DNA from: Luteibacter sp. OK325
Lineage (GTDB): Bacteria > Pseudomonadota > Gammaproteobacteria > Xanthomonadales > Rhodanobacteraceae
Length of the DNA: 64,000 nucleotides
Direction of reading: 5' to 3'
NCBI RefSeq assembly: GCF_003050935.1
Contig: NZ_QAOX01000012.1
Span: 62,001 to 126,000 of the forward strand
Shown here: positions 45,678 through 53,731 of the stretch, in pieces
Numbering within the stretch: the stretch's first letter is position 1
How the letters are laid out: every line of letters begins with the position of its first letter
Notes under the pieces: generated by a model
The model's database searches: none
What the model saw: the letters and a program-made list of their open reading frames with translations, nothing else
What the model was told of the DNA's origin: nothing
Translations under genes and position numbers: made by a program

Positions 45678-46712
45678 TCAGAAACCGAGGCCGGACTTCT
45701 CGCCCGACGACTGAGAAATGAGCGAAGCCATGACCGCCTTCTGCACGTGCAGGCGGTTTTCGGCTTCATCGATGGCGATGCAGGCCGGCGAATCCATCAC
45801 CGCGTCCGTCGCCTTGATGTTCCGGCGTAGCGGGAGGCAGTGGCTGAAGAGGCCGTTGTCGGTCAGGGCCATCTTGGCCTCGTCGACGATGAAGTGCTTA
45901 TTGGCTTCGCGGATCGCCTTTTCTTCGTCCCAGCGACCGAAGTAAGGGATGGCGCCCCAGCTCTTGGCGTAGATCACGTGGGCGCCGCGATAGGCCGACT
46001 CGATGTCGTGCGACACCTGGAGCGAGCCGCCGTTCTCCTTCGCGTTCTGCTTCGCGAAGTCCATATAGCGCTCGTCGAGGATGTACTCCGGGGTCGGGCA
46101 CAGCAGGGTCACGTCCATGCCCATCTTCGTCGCGATCAGCAGCGCCGAGTTGGCCACCGCGGTGTTCAGCGGTTTCGGGTGGTACGTCCAGGTCAGCACG
46201 TACTTCTTGTTCTGCAGGCTACCCAGGTGCTCCTGCAGCGCCATGGCGTGCGCCAGCTCCTGGCAAGGATGGGTGATGGTCTCGAGGTTGATCACCGGTA
46301 CCGTGGCGAACCTGGCGAACGACTCGAGCACCTTGTCCTGGCGGTCCACCGCCCAGTCGACGAACTTGGGGAAGGCGCGCACGGCGATGATGTCCACGTA
46401 ACGCGACAGCACGCGAGCCACCTCAGCGATGTGCTCCTCCGTATCGCCGTCCATCACCGAGCCGATCTCGAACTCGATCGGCCATGCGTCCTTGCCCGGC
46501 GACAGCACGATAGCGTGGCCACCCAACTGGAAGGCACCCAGTTCGAAGCTGGTCCGCGTGCGCATGGACGGGTTGAAGAACATCAGCGCGATCGACTTGC
46601 CGGCCATCTGCTGGCCCTGCCGCGAACGCTTGAACTCCGCCGCCTGTGCGAGCAGGGCGTCGATCTCGGCGCGGCTGTAGTCCTGGGTGGAGAGGAAGTG
46701 GCGAACGGTCAT
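45678..46712 (-). CDS. argF': N-acetylornithine carbamoyltransferase
   Basis: 344 aa transcarbamylase. Carbamoyl-phosphate loop FFNPSMRTRTSFELGA, then PIEFEIGSVMDGDTEEHI, HPCQELAHAMALQEH, and HCLPLRRNIKATDAVMD in which the lysine corresponds to the carboxylated lysine reported for the Xanthomonas enzyme. These features, and its length, separate it from ordinary ornithine carbamoyltransferase. It makes N-acetylcitrulline from N-acetylornithine. First gene of the arginine operon and preceded by a candidate attenuator. Confidence 0.95.
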   Translation of the reverse strand: MTVRHFLSTQDYSRAEIDALLAQAAEFKRSRQGQQMAGKSIALMFFNPSMRTRTSFELGAFQLGGHAIVLSPGKDAWPIEFEIGSVMDGDTEEHIAEVARVLSRYVDIIAVRAFPKFVDWAVDRQDKVLESFARFATVPVINLETITHPCQELAHAMALQEHLGSLQNKKYVLTWTYHPKPLNTAVANSALLIATKMGMDVTLLCPTPEYILDERYMDFAKQNAKENGGSLQVSHDIESAYRGAHVIYAKSWGAIPYFGRWDEEKAIREANKHFIVDEAKMALTDNGLFSHCLPLRRNIKATDAVMDSPACIAIDEAENRLHVQKAVMASLISQSSGEKSGLGF

Positions 46713-46787
46713 GGCGGTCCAGATCGGTCGGTGGCCTTGGGGGCCGTGGAAGAATGTGAGGAAGGCGGGAAATCAGGAATCGGAAAC

Positions 46788-46817
46788 AAAAAAACCCGGC
46801 GCAGGGCCGGGTTTTTT
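46788..46817 (-). terminator. Intrinsic terminator upstream of argF'
   Basis: On the minus strand: A6, AACCCGGC arm, short loop, GCCGGGTT arm, T7. It has no protein gene directly upstream in its own direction other than the mini-ORF, so it either ends a leader transcript or acts as the attenuator of the arg operon. The hairpin could also work weakly in the plus direction. Confidence 0.85.
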
Positions 46818-46847
46818 AGTCGATGCGTATGAAAAGCGCGCGACAGC

Positions 46848-46895
46848 CTACCCGGCCGAGTGTCCGATGTACGGTCGACGAGCACGCGAGGTCAT
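46848..46895 (-). CDS. Candidate arginine leader peptide (15 codons)
   Basis: Translates as MTSRARRPYIGHSAG and stops with TAG. Three of its 15 residues are Arg, two adjacent (codons CGT, CGT, CGA). An in-frame ATG four codons upstream (46907) gives a 19-residue version. No strong ribosome-binding site is visible: GCAGGG directly abuts the ATG. Its stop overlaps the segment complementary to the terminator. Short ORFs arise by chance, so this depends on the combined arrangement. Confidence 0.45.
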   Translation of the reverse strand: MTSRARRPYIGHSAG

Positions 46896-47053
46896 CCCTG
46901 CGGCCATTCGGGCGCTGGTGAAGACGACGGCGGTGTAGACGGTATGGGACACGGCAAGGTCTGGAAAAGTGGAACGGCGATCATGCCGGGATTTGGTGCG
47001 ACGCGCAAGAAGGCCAGGCGATGGGCGAGCCGCGTCAGCGGCGACGAGGCCAA

Positions 47054-47159
47054 GTAGGAGCCGCTTCAGCGGCGAAAAACCAACGGAGCGGTGATGCCAG
47101 ACACCCATCGCCGATGAATCGGCTCCCACAGAGAGCATCGCCGATGAATCGGCTCCCAC
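47054..47159. repeat. REP-like cluster of three units
   Basis: Forward unit 47054-47075 (core GCCGCTTCAGCGGC) and two directly repeated inverted units (47108-47129 and 47138-47159, core GCCGATGAATCGGC) separated by eight bases. Located upstream of the arg leader and downstream of the glycine-zipper gene. Apart from this cluster and the arg leader, the stretch 46908-47218 shows no recognisable gene. Confidence 0.8.
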
Positions 47160-47164
47160 AACAA

Positions 47165-47194
47165 ACAAAGAAGGCCGCGATTTCTCGCGGCCTT
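47165..47194 (-). terminator. Intrinsic terminator of the glycine-zipper gene
   Basis: Perfect 10-bp stem AAGGCCGCGA/TCGCGGCCTT (47171-47180/47185-47194) with a four-base loop; the minus-strand transcript continues CTTTGTTTG. It lies 24 bp after the stop of the gene at 47219. Confidence 0.82.
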
Positions 47195-47218
47195 CCGATG
47201 AATCGCCCTGTAGCCGAC

Positions 47219-47785
47219 TCAGTCAGCCGGCGCGACGCTCACGCGGACGCGGAGGCGCTCGCCCGGGTCGTAGTTCAGGCGCGAGACGTAGACCTCACCG
47301 CGGTAGCGGTATTCGACGTCGTAGCCGGCGATGCGACGCTGCTCGGAGACCGAGCTGACGTCGCGGCAACGGGTTTCCGTGCCCTGGTAGGTACGGTCGC
47401 CCTGATGGGAAATGTTGTTGCCCACGGCCCCGCCGGCAACCGCACCGACCACGGTGGCGGCCTTGCGACCATCGCCCTTGCCGATGGTATTGCCGAGCAC
47501 GCCGCCGACCACGGCGCCGAGGATGGTGCCGGCGGCAGAGTTACCGCTGGACTCCTGGCGGACGACGGGCTGGTCGTAGCACTCCTGTCGGGGGGTCTCG
47601 ACGCGCGCGACACCGTAGACCGGATCGACGCGAAGGACGTCGGCCCAGCCGAAGTGGGTGTTGTCGTCCGGACCCTGGGCAGGGCCGGGCGGCGGACCCG
47701 GCGGCGGACCGTAACGGCCGTCCTGGGCACTGGCACCGGTAGCGAATACCGCGAGGATGATCGCGGGGATGAGCAGGCGAGACAT
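47219..47785 (-). CDS. Glycine-zipper 2TM domain outer-membrane-type protein
   Basis: 188 aa. Signal peptide (MSRLLIPAIILAVFATGASAQ), a Gly/Pro segment, then a glycine zipper (AAGTILGAVVGGVLGNTIG and AATVVGAVAGGAVGNNISHQ, about residues 85-125) of the Rick_17kDa_Anti type. A C-terminal part follows with YDVEYRYRGEVYVSRLNYDPGERL. There is no lipobox Cys at the cleavage site. Such proteins insert into or tether to membranes; the specific role is unknown. Divergent from cysS. Confidence 0.85.
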   Translation of the reverse strand: MSRLLIPAIILAVFATGASAQDGRYGPPPGPPPGPAQGPDDNTHFGWADVLRVDPVYGVARVETPRQECYDQPVVRQESSGNSAAGTILGAVVGGVLGNTIGKGDGRKAATVVGAVAGGAVGNNISHQGDRTYQGTETRCRDVSSVSEQRRIAGYDVEYRYRGEVYVSRLNYDPGERLRVRVSVAPAD

Positions 47786-47987
47786 TTAGGAGAACCTCCA
47801 GCCAGGCGCACAGAACGCCTACTGGTTGCATTTCATCAAGTTCACGCTGAATCCACGCTTAGAACCGCGTGCATTGCCTTCACATTGTCATGTCAACCGA
47901 ATTCCGCCCCGCGCGTACGCCGCAGGCCGGGCCGGGCTTGCTAATATCTCCGACCGGCCGCCCGCCGCGCCCGTCCACGGATCCCCG

Positions 47988-49367
47988 ATGCCGATCTCGC
48001 TCTACAACACCCTGTCGCGCCGCACGGAAGCGTTCAGCCCGCTCGATCCGCAGCGGGTGACCATGTACGTCTGCGGGCCCACCGTCTACAACTACATCCA
48101 CATCGGCAATGCCCGGCCGCCGGTGGTCTTCGACGTGCTGGCACGCCTCATCCGCCGCCACTATCCGAAGCTGGTCTACGCCCGGAACATCACCGACGTG
48201 GACGACAAGATCAACAACGCGGCGGCGGCCGCGGGCGTGCCGATCGGCCAGATCACCAGCCGTTACGCCAAGGCCTACAACGAGGATCTGGCGCGCCTCG
48301 GCGTCGCCCCGCCCGATGTCGAACCCTACGCGACCGACCATATCCCTCAGATCATCCGCATGATCGAGCGCCTCATCGCCGGCGGGCACGCCTACGAGGC
48401 CGAAGGGCACGTGTTGTTCAACGTCGAGTCCTTTCCTGCCTACGGCGCCCTTTCGGGCCGTGATCCGGACGAGCTGCTGGCCGGCGCGCGGGTCGAGGTC
48501 GCCCCCTACAAGAAGAGCCCCGGCGACTTCGTGCTGTGGAAGCCCTCGGACGAGACCCTGCCCGGCTGGGACAGTCCCTGGGGCCGCGGCCGCCCTGGCT
48601 GGCATATCGAGTGCTCGGCGATGAGCGAGGCCCACCTGGGCGAGACCATCGACATCCACGCCGGTGGCGTCGACCTCACCTTCCCTCATCACGAGAACGA
48701 AATCGCCCAGAGCGTCTGCGCCCATGGTGGCAAGCCATTCGCCCGCTACTGGATGCACAACGGCATGCTCACCTTCGACGGGCGTAAGATGTCGAAGTCG
48801 CTCGGCAACGTGCTTCAGTTGCACGAGCTGCTTGGCAAGCACCCTGCCGAAGCGCTACGCCTGATGCTGCTACGCGGCCATTACCGGCAGCCGCTGGACT
48901 GGTCCGATGCCGCCATGACCCAGGCCGTGCGCACGCTCGACGGCTGGTACGGCGTGCTGCGTGACATGGCGGATGTGGATGCGGGTGCGTCGGTGGTGCC
49001 GCCGGTCGTCGAGGCGGCGCTGTGCGACGACCTGAACACGCCCCAGGCCCTGGCCGAGATATCCCAGCTGGCCGACAATGCGCGCCGCGCCACGGGTGAG
49101 GAGCGCGCCCCGGCCAAGGCCGCCCTGCTCGGCGGTGCCGCGCTGCTGGGTTTGCTGGGTGAAGATCCCGAGGCCTGGTTCCGCCAGGGCAACCCGGGGG
49201 AAGCCATTGACGCGGCTGCCATTGAGGCCTTGCTCGAAGAGCGTCGCGCCGCCCGCGCCGCGAAAGATTTCGCGCGCTCCGATGCCATTCGCGATCAGCT
49301 CAAGGACCTGGGCATCGCGATCGAAGACAGCGCACAAGGCACGCGCTGGAGTGTGGTGAAGGCATGA
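47988..49367 (+). CDS. cysS: Cysteinyl-tRNA synthetase
   Basis: 459 aa class I synthetase. [17 protein letters not shown] holds the zinc Cys and HIGH-like motif; [10 protein letters not shown] and [19 protein letters not shown] provide further zinc and substrate residues; KMSKS appears as [10 protein letters not shown]. The ATG at 47988 is the family start; an upstream extension of 54 codons is rejected. Overlaps sufE by four bases (ATGA). Confidence 0.97.
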   Translation: MPISLYNTLSRRTEAFSPLDPQRVTMYVCGPTVYNYIHIGNARPPVVFDVLARLIRRHYPKLVYARNITDVDDKINNAAAAAGVPIGQITSRYAKAYNEDLARLGVAPPDVEPYATDHIPQIIRMIERLIAGGHAYEAEGHVLFNVESFPAYGALSGRDPDELLAGARVEVAPYKKSPGDFVLWKPSDETLPGWDSPWGRGRPGWHIECSAMSEAHLGETIDIHAGGVDLTFPHHENEIAQSVCAHGGKPFARYWMHNGMLTFDGRKMSKSLGNVLQLHELLGKHPAEALRLMLLRGHYRQPLDWSDAAMTQAVRTLDGWYGVLRDMADVDAGASVVPPVVEAALCDDLNTPQALAEISQLADNARRATGEERAPAKAALLGGAALLGLLGEDPEAWFRQGNPGEAIDAAAIEALLEERRAARAAKDFARSDAIRDQLKDLGIAIEDSAQGTRWSVVKA

Positions 49368-49798
49368 ACGAACCCCAGGAAGCCACGGCCGCCGAGGCCC
49401 AGGCCACCATTGCCGAAGAATTCGCCTTTTTCAGCGACTGGACCGAGCGTTACCAGTACCTCATCGATCTCGGCCGTCAGCTTGCGCCATTCCCGGACGC
49501 CAGCAAGACGGAAGAGAACCGCGTACACGGCTGCCAGTCCATGGTCTGGCTGATCCCCTCGGGTGATGCCTCGAAGATGCATTTCGACGCGGCAAGCGAC
49601 TCGGCGATCGTCTCCGGGCTGATCGCGCTGATGCTTCGCGTTTATTCAGACCGCTCGGCACGCGAAATCGTCGATACGGAGCCCTCCTTCGTGCAGGAGA
49701 TCGGCCTGGCCAAGCACCTCTCCCCCACGCGCTCCAATGGCCTGGCGGCCATGCTGGCCAAGGCCAAGGCCTACGCCGCCGCCACACTGGCGGGCTGA
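49364..49798 (+). CDS. sufE: SufE-type cysteine desulfurase acceptor
   Basis: 144 aa. It has the SufE core: the loop with the persulfide-accepting Cys ([14 protein letters not shown]), then [18 protein letters not shown] and [20 protein letters not shown]. It takes sulfur from a SufS/CsdA desulfurase for Fe-S assembly or other uses. Coupled to cysS by an ATGA overlap. Its last codons are the first unit of a 14-bp tandem repeat. Confidence 0.93.
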   Translation: MNEPQEATAAEAQATIAEEFAFFSDWTERYQYLIDLGRQLAPFPDASKTEENRVHGCQSMVWLIPSGDASKMHFDAASDSAIVSGLIALMLRVYSDRSAREIVDTEPSFVQEIGLAKHLSPTRSNGLAAMLAKAKAYAAATLAG

Positions 49799-49853
49799 CA
49801 CTGGCGGGCTGACACTGGCGGGCTGACACTGGCAGGCTGACATTGGCAGGCTG
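49784..49853. repeat. Five tandem copies of a 14-bp unit at the end of sufE
   Basis: Unit ACACTGGCGGGCTG repeated at 49784, 49798, 49812, 49826 and 49840; the last two vary (GGCAGG, and ACATTGG). The first copy encodes the final Thr-Leu-Ala-Gly of sufE and its stop; the others lie downstream. It looks like slippage expansion and could vary in copy number between strains. Confidence 0.9.
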
Positions 49854-49857
49854 ACAT

Positions 49858-49938
49858 GTGGGAGCCGCTTTAGCGGCGAATGGGGGCTCGCGGCAGACTG
49901 GCCCGCTGCCGCAGGATCGCCGATGAATCGGCTCCTAC
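49858..49938. repeat. REP-like inverted pair with spacer
   Basis: Forward unit 49858-49879 (core GCCGCTTTAGCGGC) and inverted unit 49917-49938 (core GCCGATGAATCGGC). The spacer contains CTGGCCCGCTGCCGC, the same motif seen between the pair at 53.6 kb. Confidence 0.8.
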
Positions 49939-49950
49939 AAGGGCAAAAAA

Positions 49951-49976
49951 AACCCCGCATGGCGGGGTTTTTTCTT
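49951..49976. terminator. Bidirectional intrinsic terminator between sufE and dksA
   Basis: Stem AACCCCGC/GCGGGGTT (49951-49958/49962-49969) with a three-base loop, A6 before it and a T-rich run after it, so it can serve both convergent genes. Confidence 0.88.
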
Positions 49977-49995
49977 TATCGCAGGGACAACAGAC

Positions 49996-51102
49996 TTAGT
50001 CGCCCATCTGCTTCTGCAGGTGCTCGCGGCGCTCCTGCGCGTCGAGCGTCAACGTGGCGATCGGGCGGGCGTCGAGGCGCTCCACACCGATTTCCTCGTC
50101 GGTCTCTTCGCAGAAACCGTAGCGGCCTTCCTCGATCCGGCGCAGGGCCTTGTCGATCTTGGAAATCAGCTTGCGGTAACGATCGCGGGTACGCAGTTCG
50201 AGCGAGTTCTCGGTCTCGCGCGTAGCGCGCTCGGCCTCGTCACCCACGTCACGAACTTCCTCGCGGAGGTTGTCCATGGTCTGGCGGGATTCCTCGACGA
50301 GCTGCTCACGCCAGTCTTTGAGCTTGTTACGGAAATAAGCGAGGTGACGAGGACTCATGTACTCCTCGTCACTGCCCGGCTTGTAGCCCTTGGGCAGGTC
50401 GATGACAGTCGAAGCCGGCAGCGCGTAGCGGCCGTCCTCGCGCGTGATGCCGTTATCGGCGGTATTGGAAGCTGTGCTGTTCATGCTGGATTGAGCGGAC
50501 TTCTCGTTTCTGGATGAGGTAGCGCTGCCCACCGCGGACGCTGTCCGGGGTGTCACAGCAGCAACGGCCGATGCCGTGCGACCCTTGACGGGTGGCGCGA
50601 TATCGTTGGCCGGGGCGATTTTCTTCGCCGCCGGCGCGGGTGCGGGCGGAGCCTTGACCGGCGCCGCGGGTGTCTTCTTGGCAGTCGCCGCCTTCACTGC
50701 GGGCGCCGCCTTCGTCGGCGCGACGGGGGCGGCCTTCTTGGCTGGAGCCTTCGCCACGGTCTTTGCTACCGCCTTTGAAGGCGCTTTCGGAGCCACCTTC
50801 GGAGCCGCCTTGGTCGTTGCCTTGACCGGCGCGGCCTTCGCGGGCGCCTTCTTGGCGGCAACCTTGGCCACCGGTTTCGCGGGAACACTCTTCGAAGGCG
50901 CGGACTTTACAGGAGCCGCCTTCTTCGGAGCCGTCTTGGCCGAGGTCTTCGTCGCGGGCTTGGCCGCGGCGCTGACCGCGGTCTTCGCGGGTACCTTTGT
51001 CTTTACCACGGCCGTAGCCGTCCTGGCCTTACTCACATCACCGGCTCCGCCTTTTTTGGCGGTGCCCTTGGCAGCTGCGGAACTACGAGCGATTTTCGCC
51101 AT
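49996..51102 (-). CDS. dksA: DksA-type RNA polymerase-binding protein with a long Lys/Ala/Pro tail
   Basis: 368 aa. The first 170 residues or so are low-complexity, rich in AAPKK, APAK and KAAP, like the tails of histone-H1-type bacterial proteins; a Ser/Thr linker follows. From about residue 230 comes a DksA domain: coiled coil (MSPRHLAYFRNKLKDWREQL) and globular end YGFCEETDEEIGVERLDARPIATLTLDAQE. Only the first of the four usual zinc cysteines is kept (C-EE-T and T-LD-A), as in the cysteine-poor DksA type of alphaproteobacteria. The ATG at 51102 follows GAGGTG. It modulates RNA polymerase with ppGpp; the tail may bind DNA (inference). Confidence 0.9.
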   Translation of the reverse strand: MAKIARSSAAAKGTAKKGGAGDVSKARTATAVVKTKVPAKTAVSAAAKPATKTSAKTAPKKAAPVKSAPSKSVPAKPVAKVAAKKAPAKAAPVKATTKAAPKVAPKAPSKAVAKTVAKAPAKKAAPVAPTKAAPAVKAATAKKTPAAPVKAPPAPAPAAKKIAPANDIAPPVKGRTASAVAAVTPRTASAVGSATSSRNEKSAQSSMNSTASNTADNGITREDGRYALPASTVIDLPKGYKPGSDEEYMSPRHLAYFRNKLKDWREQLVEESRQTMDNLREEVRDVGDEAERATRETENSLELRTRDRYRKLISKIDKALRRIEEGRYGFCEETDEEIGVERLDARPIATLTLDAQERREHLQKQMGD

Positions 51103-51218
51103 TTCCTTCACCTCGGTGGCCGTGGCGGCGGGGTGTTATAGCCCAGATGCGTTAGCCCAGCAACCTATCTTCTGGGATACTGTCGGCTGGCTGATGCCGG
51201 TCGACCCCGGACTGAAAA

Positions 51219-51479
51219 GTGACCCGCCTCCTACTATTCCTTCTGTCCCTCTATAAACGTTGGCTGAGCCCGCTTCTCGGGGCCCGCTGCCGGTTCCATC
51301 CATCCTGTTCCGATTATGCACGGGTTGCCATAGCCCGCTTCGGTCCGGTGCGCGGCTCCGTGCTTGGCGCATGGCGCGTTTGCCGTTGCCAGCCCTTCTG
51401 CGAAGGTGGCATGGATCCCGTACCCGAACACTTTGTCCTGCGCCGGTGTGGCGCCCAAGGAGTACATATTCATGACTGA
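51219..51479 (+). CDS. yidD: Membrane protein insertion efficiency factor YidD
   Basis: 86 aa, hydrophobic start ([15 protein letters not shown]) and the three-Cys YidD pattern [11 protein letters not shown] and [15 protein letters not shown]. It assists YidC-dependent membrane insertion at the inner membrane. GTG start at 51219. It is not in the usual rpmH-rnpA-yidC context, but overlaps the dihydroorotase gene by eight bases. Confidence 0.93.
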   Translation: MTRLLLFLLSLYKRWLSPLLGARCRFHPSCSDYARVAIARFGPVRGSVLGAWRVCRCQPFCEGGMDPVPEHFVLRRCGAQGVHIHD

Positions 51480-52809
51480 CGCCTGGCTCATCAAGAACGC
51501 CGAACTGATCAACGAAGGCCGCCGCTTCAACGCCGACGTACGTTTGCGCGATGGAAAAATCGCGACCATCGCCCAAGGTCTGGAAAAAGAGCGTGACGAA
51601 GAAGTGATCGATGCGTCCGGCCTCTGGTTGCTGCCAGGCATGATCGACGACCAGGTGCATTTCCGCGAGCCGGGCCTCACCCAGAAGGCCGACATCGCCA
51701 GCGAGTCCACCGCTTGCGCGGCTGGCGGCATCACCAGCTTCATGGAAATGCCGAACACCAGGCCCCCGGCACTGGACCGCGATTCGCTCGAGGCCAAGTA
51801 CACGCGCGCCTCCGAAACGTCTCGGGTCAACTACGCTTTCTATATGGGCGCCAGCAACGACAACCTCGAGGCCATTCGCGCACTCGACCCCAAGGCGGCC
51901 CCCGGCATCAAGGTGTTCATGGGCGCATCGACCGGCAACATGCTGGTCGACAACCCGGAAACCCTCGACCACATCTTCCGCGACGCGCCCACGCCGATCA
52001 TCACGCACTGCGAAGACACGCCGATGATCGACGTGAATCTCGCCAAGGCCCATGAGGTGTACGGCGAAGACATCCCCGCCCGCGAGCATCCGCTCATCCG
52101 CTCGCGCGAGGCCTGCATCAAGTCGACCAGGCTGGCCATCTCGCTGGCGAAGAAGCACGGTACGCGCCTGCACGTGCTGCACATCTCCACGGCCGACGAG
52201 CTGGCCCTGTTCGAGCCCGGCCCGATCGAAGGCAAGAAGATCACCGCGGAAACCTGCGTGCACTTCCTGCATTTTGCGGCGCCGGACTACGAGCGCCTCG
52301 GCTTCCTGATCAAGTGCAATCCGGCGGTCAAGGACGTATCGGACCGCGAAGCCATCATCAAGGCGCTCGCCGAAGGCCGTCTGGATGTATTGGCTACGGA
52401 CCATGCGCCACATCTTCTCGAAGAAAAGGCGCAGAAATATGACAAGGCGCCGTCCGGTCTTCCGCTGGTGCAGTACGCACTGCAGGCAGCACTTGAGCGT
52501 GTGTTCGAAGGCAAGCTGACCCTGGAGCGCGTTGTCGAAGCGATCTGCCACGCGCCAGCCAAACTGTTCGACGTGGAAAACCGCGGATTCCTGCGCGAAG
52601 GCTATGCGGCCGACCTGGTTCTCGTGGACCCGAAGCGCAAGCACACCGTCGTTCGCGAGGAAGTGCTGTCCAAGTGCGGCTGGTCCCCGTTCGAAGGCGA
52701 GACCTTCAGCAGCAGCATCGCTTCGACCTTCGTCAACGGCCAGCGCGTGTGGGACGGCAAGAAGGTGGACGAGAGCGTTCGTGGCCAGCGGCTGACGTTC
52801 GACCGATGA
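51472..52809 (+). CDS. pyrC: Dihydroorotase
   Basis: 445 aa amidohydrolase. Metal motif [27 protein letters not shown], the region around [11 protein letters not shown] that may hold a carboxylated or structural Lys, [17 protein letters not shown], and [12 protein letters not shown]; the composition loop GLPLVQYAL follows. It matches the longer class I-like dihydroorotases that make dihydroorotate for pyrimidines. Allantoinase is an alternative family, but DHAPH with FREPG favours dihydroorotase. It overlaps yidD upstream and the peptidase downstream (ATGA). Confidence 0.9.
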   Translation: MTDAWLIKNAELINEGRRFNADVRLRDGKIATIAQGLEKERDEEVIDASGLWLLPGMIDDQVHFREPGLTQKADIASESTACAAGGITSFMEMPNTRPPALDRDSLEAKYTRASETSRVNYAFYMGASNDNLEAIRALDPKAAPGIKVFMGASTGNMLVDNPETLDHIFRDAPTPIITHCEDTPMIDVNLAKAHEVYGEDIPAREHPLIRSREACIKSTRLAISLAKKHGTRLHVLHISTADELALFEPGPIEGKKITAETCVHFLHFAAPDYERLGFLIKCNPAVKDVSDREAIIKALAEGRLDVLATDHAPHLLEEKAQKYDKAPSGLPLVQYALQAALERVFEGKLTLERVVEAICHAPAKLFDVENRGFLREGYAADLVLVDPKRKHTVVREEVLSKCGWSPFEGETFSSSIASTFVNGQRVWDGKKVDESVRGQRLTFDR

Positions 52810-53597
52810 GGAAAGTCGTAAGTGCGATCGCCACCATGATCCTTTCCGTCACGGCCAGCGCGGCCGTGACGGACCTGCCCTCCAGCGTCTCCCAGGGTGG
52901 CCTCGTCATCGGCCACACCGCTCCGGGCTCGCGTGTCATGGTGGGCGGCAAGCCGGTTCACGTTGGTGCGGACGGGATCTTCGTGTTCGGCGCGGGGCGC
53001 GATGAACAAGGGCCGATCGAGGTCGTCGTTGGTGGTGCCCGGCACACCCTCAGCGTGACACCGCGCGACTGGCCGATCGAACGCGTCGAAGGCGTGCCGC
53101 CGGCGACGGTGAATCCGCCGCCGGAGATCGCGGCCCGGATCCAGCGTGAACAGGCCGAAGTGGTCGCCGCGCGCGATCGCGACGACACGCGCGAGGACTT
53201 CGCGCATGGCTTCATCTGGCCGGTGACGGGTCGGATCAGCGGGCGCTTCGGCAATCAACGAATCTACAACGGCGATCCGAAAGCACCGCATTCGGGCATG
53301 GACATCGCCGTGCCGCAGGGCACGCCGGTGAAGGCGCCGGCCGACGGCATCATCACCTTCGCCAGGCCTGACCTCTACCTTACCGGTGGCACCGTACTGC
53401 TCGATCACGGCTTCGGCCTGTCGTCGAACTTCCTGCACCTGTCGCGGATCGATGTGAAAGTGGGCCAGCACGTGCACCAGGGCGAGGTGATCGGCGCCGC
53501 CGGCATGACCGGCCGGGCGACCGGACCTCATGTGCACTGGGGGTTCAACTGGTTCGGCGTGCGGCTGGATCCACTGCTGTTGCCGGGGATCCGGTAA
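52806..53597 (+). CDS. M23 family zinc metallopeptidase, secreted
   Basis: 263 aa with a signal peptide (about 1-20). The N-terminal part is a beta domain. The C-terminal LytM/M23 domain has GRFGNQRIYNGDPKAPHSGMDIAV (zinc His and Asp) and the closing HVHWGFNWF (HxH). Both zinc motifs are intact, so it is likely an active peptidoglycan endopeptidase in the periplasm. Translationally coupled to pyrC by ATGA. Confidence 0.92.
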   Translation: MRKVVSAIATMILSVTASAAVTDLPSSVSQGGLVIGHTAPGSRVMVGGKPVHVGADGIFVFGAGRDEQGPIEVVVGGARHTLSVTPRDWPIERVEGVPPATVNPPPEIAARIQREQAEVVAARDRDDTREDFAHGFIWPVTGRISGRFGNQRIYNGDPKAPHSGMDIAVPQGTPVKAPADGIITFARPDLYLTGGTVLLDHGFGLSSNFLHLSRIDVKVGQHVHQGEVIGAAGMTGRATGPHVHWGFNWFGVRLDPLLLPGIR

Positions 53598-53601
53598 CGA
53601 A

Positions 53602-53627
53602 AAGGCCCACCTGACGGCGGGCCTTTC
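53602..53627 (+). terminator. Intrinsic terminator of the yidD-pyrC-M23 run
   Basis: Stem AAAGGCCC/GGGCCTTT (53602-53609/53620-53627) five bases after the stop of the peptidase gene. The T tract is short. Confidence 0.75.
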
Positions 53628-53635
53628 GCATTCTG

Positions 53636-53716
53636 TAGGAGCCGATTCATCGGCGAATGGGTACTTGCGGCATCCTGGCCCGTTGCCACGGGGTCGCCGA
53701 TGAATCGGCTCCTACA
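53636..53716. repeat. REP-like inverted pair with spacer
   Basis: Forward unit 53636-53657 and inverted unit 53695-53716, both with the GCCGATTCATCGGC core (or its complement GCCGATGAATCGGC), spacer with CCTGGCCCGTTGCC. It lies between the convergent peptidase and folE2 genes. Confidence 0.8.
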
Positions 53717-53731
53717 ACAGCTCGCAGCCCT

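Larger units (their letters stand above)
46788..46907 (-). promoter_or_regulatory. Candidate leader-peptide attenuator of the arginine operon
   Basis: Reading the minus strand: a mini-ORF with three Arg codons ends in GCC GGG TAG; 32 bases later comes an intrinsic terminator (arms AACCCGGC and GCCGGGTT followed by T7), then argF' 75 bases on. The last codons of the mini-ORF contain GGCCGGGT (46850-46857), an exact 8-base complement of ACCCGGCC in the 5' arm of the terminator. A ribosome stalled at the Arg codons would leave that segment free to disrupt the terminator; one at the stop codon would cover it. This is the logic of amino-acid attenuation, inferred from sequence only. Confidence 0.6.

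Noticed and set aside
47054-47159. Possible CRISPR array (repeated palindromic units with short gaps)
   Set aside because: Units alternate in orientation, spacing is irregular, there are no unique spacers of constant length, no cas genes, and the same unit occurs alone elsewhere. REP-like elements fit better.
49784-49853. Tandem 14-bp repeat as a CRISPR or iteron origin
   Set aside because: Units are directly adjacent without spacers, run out of a coding region, and no replication gene is near.
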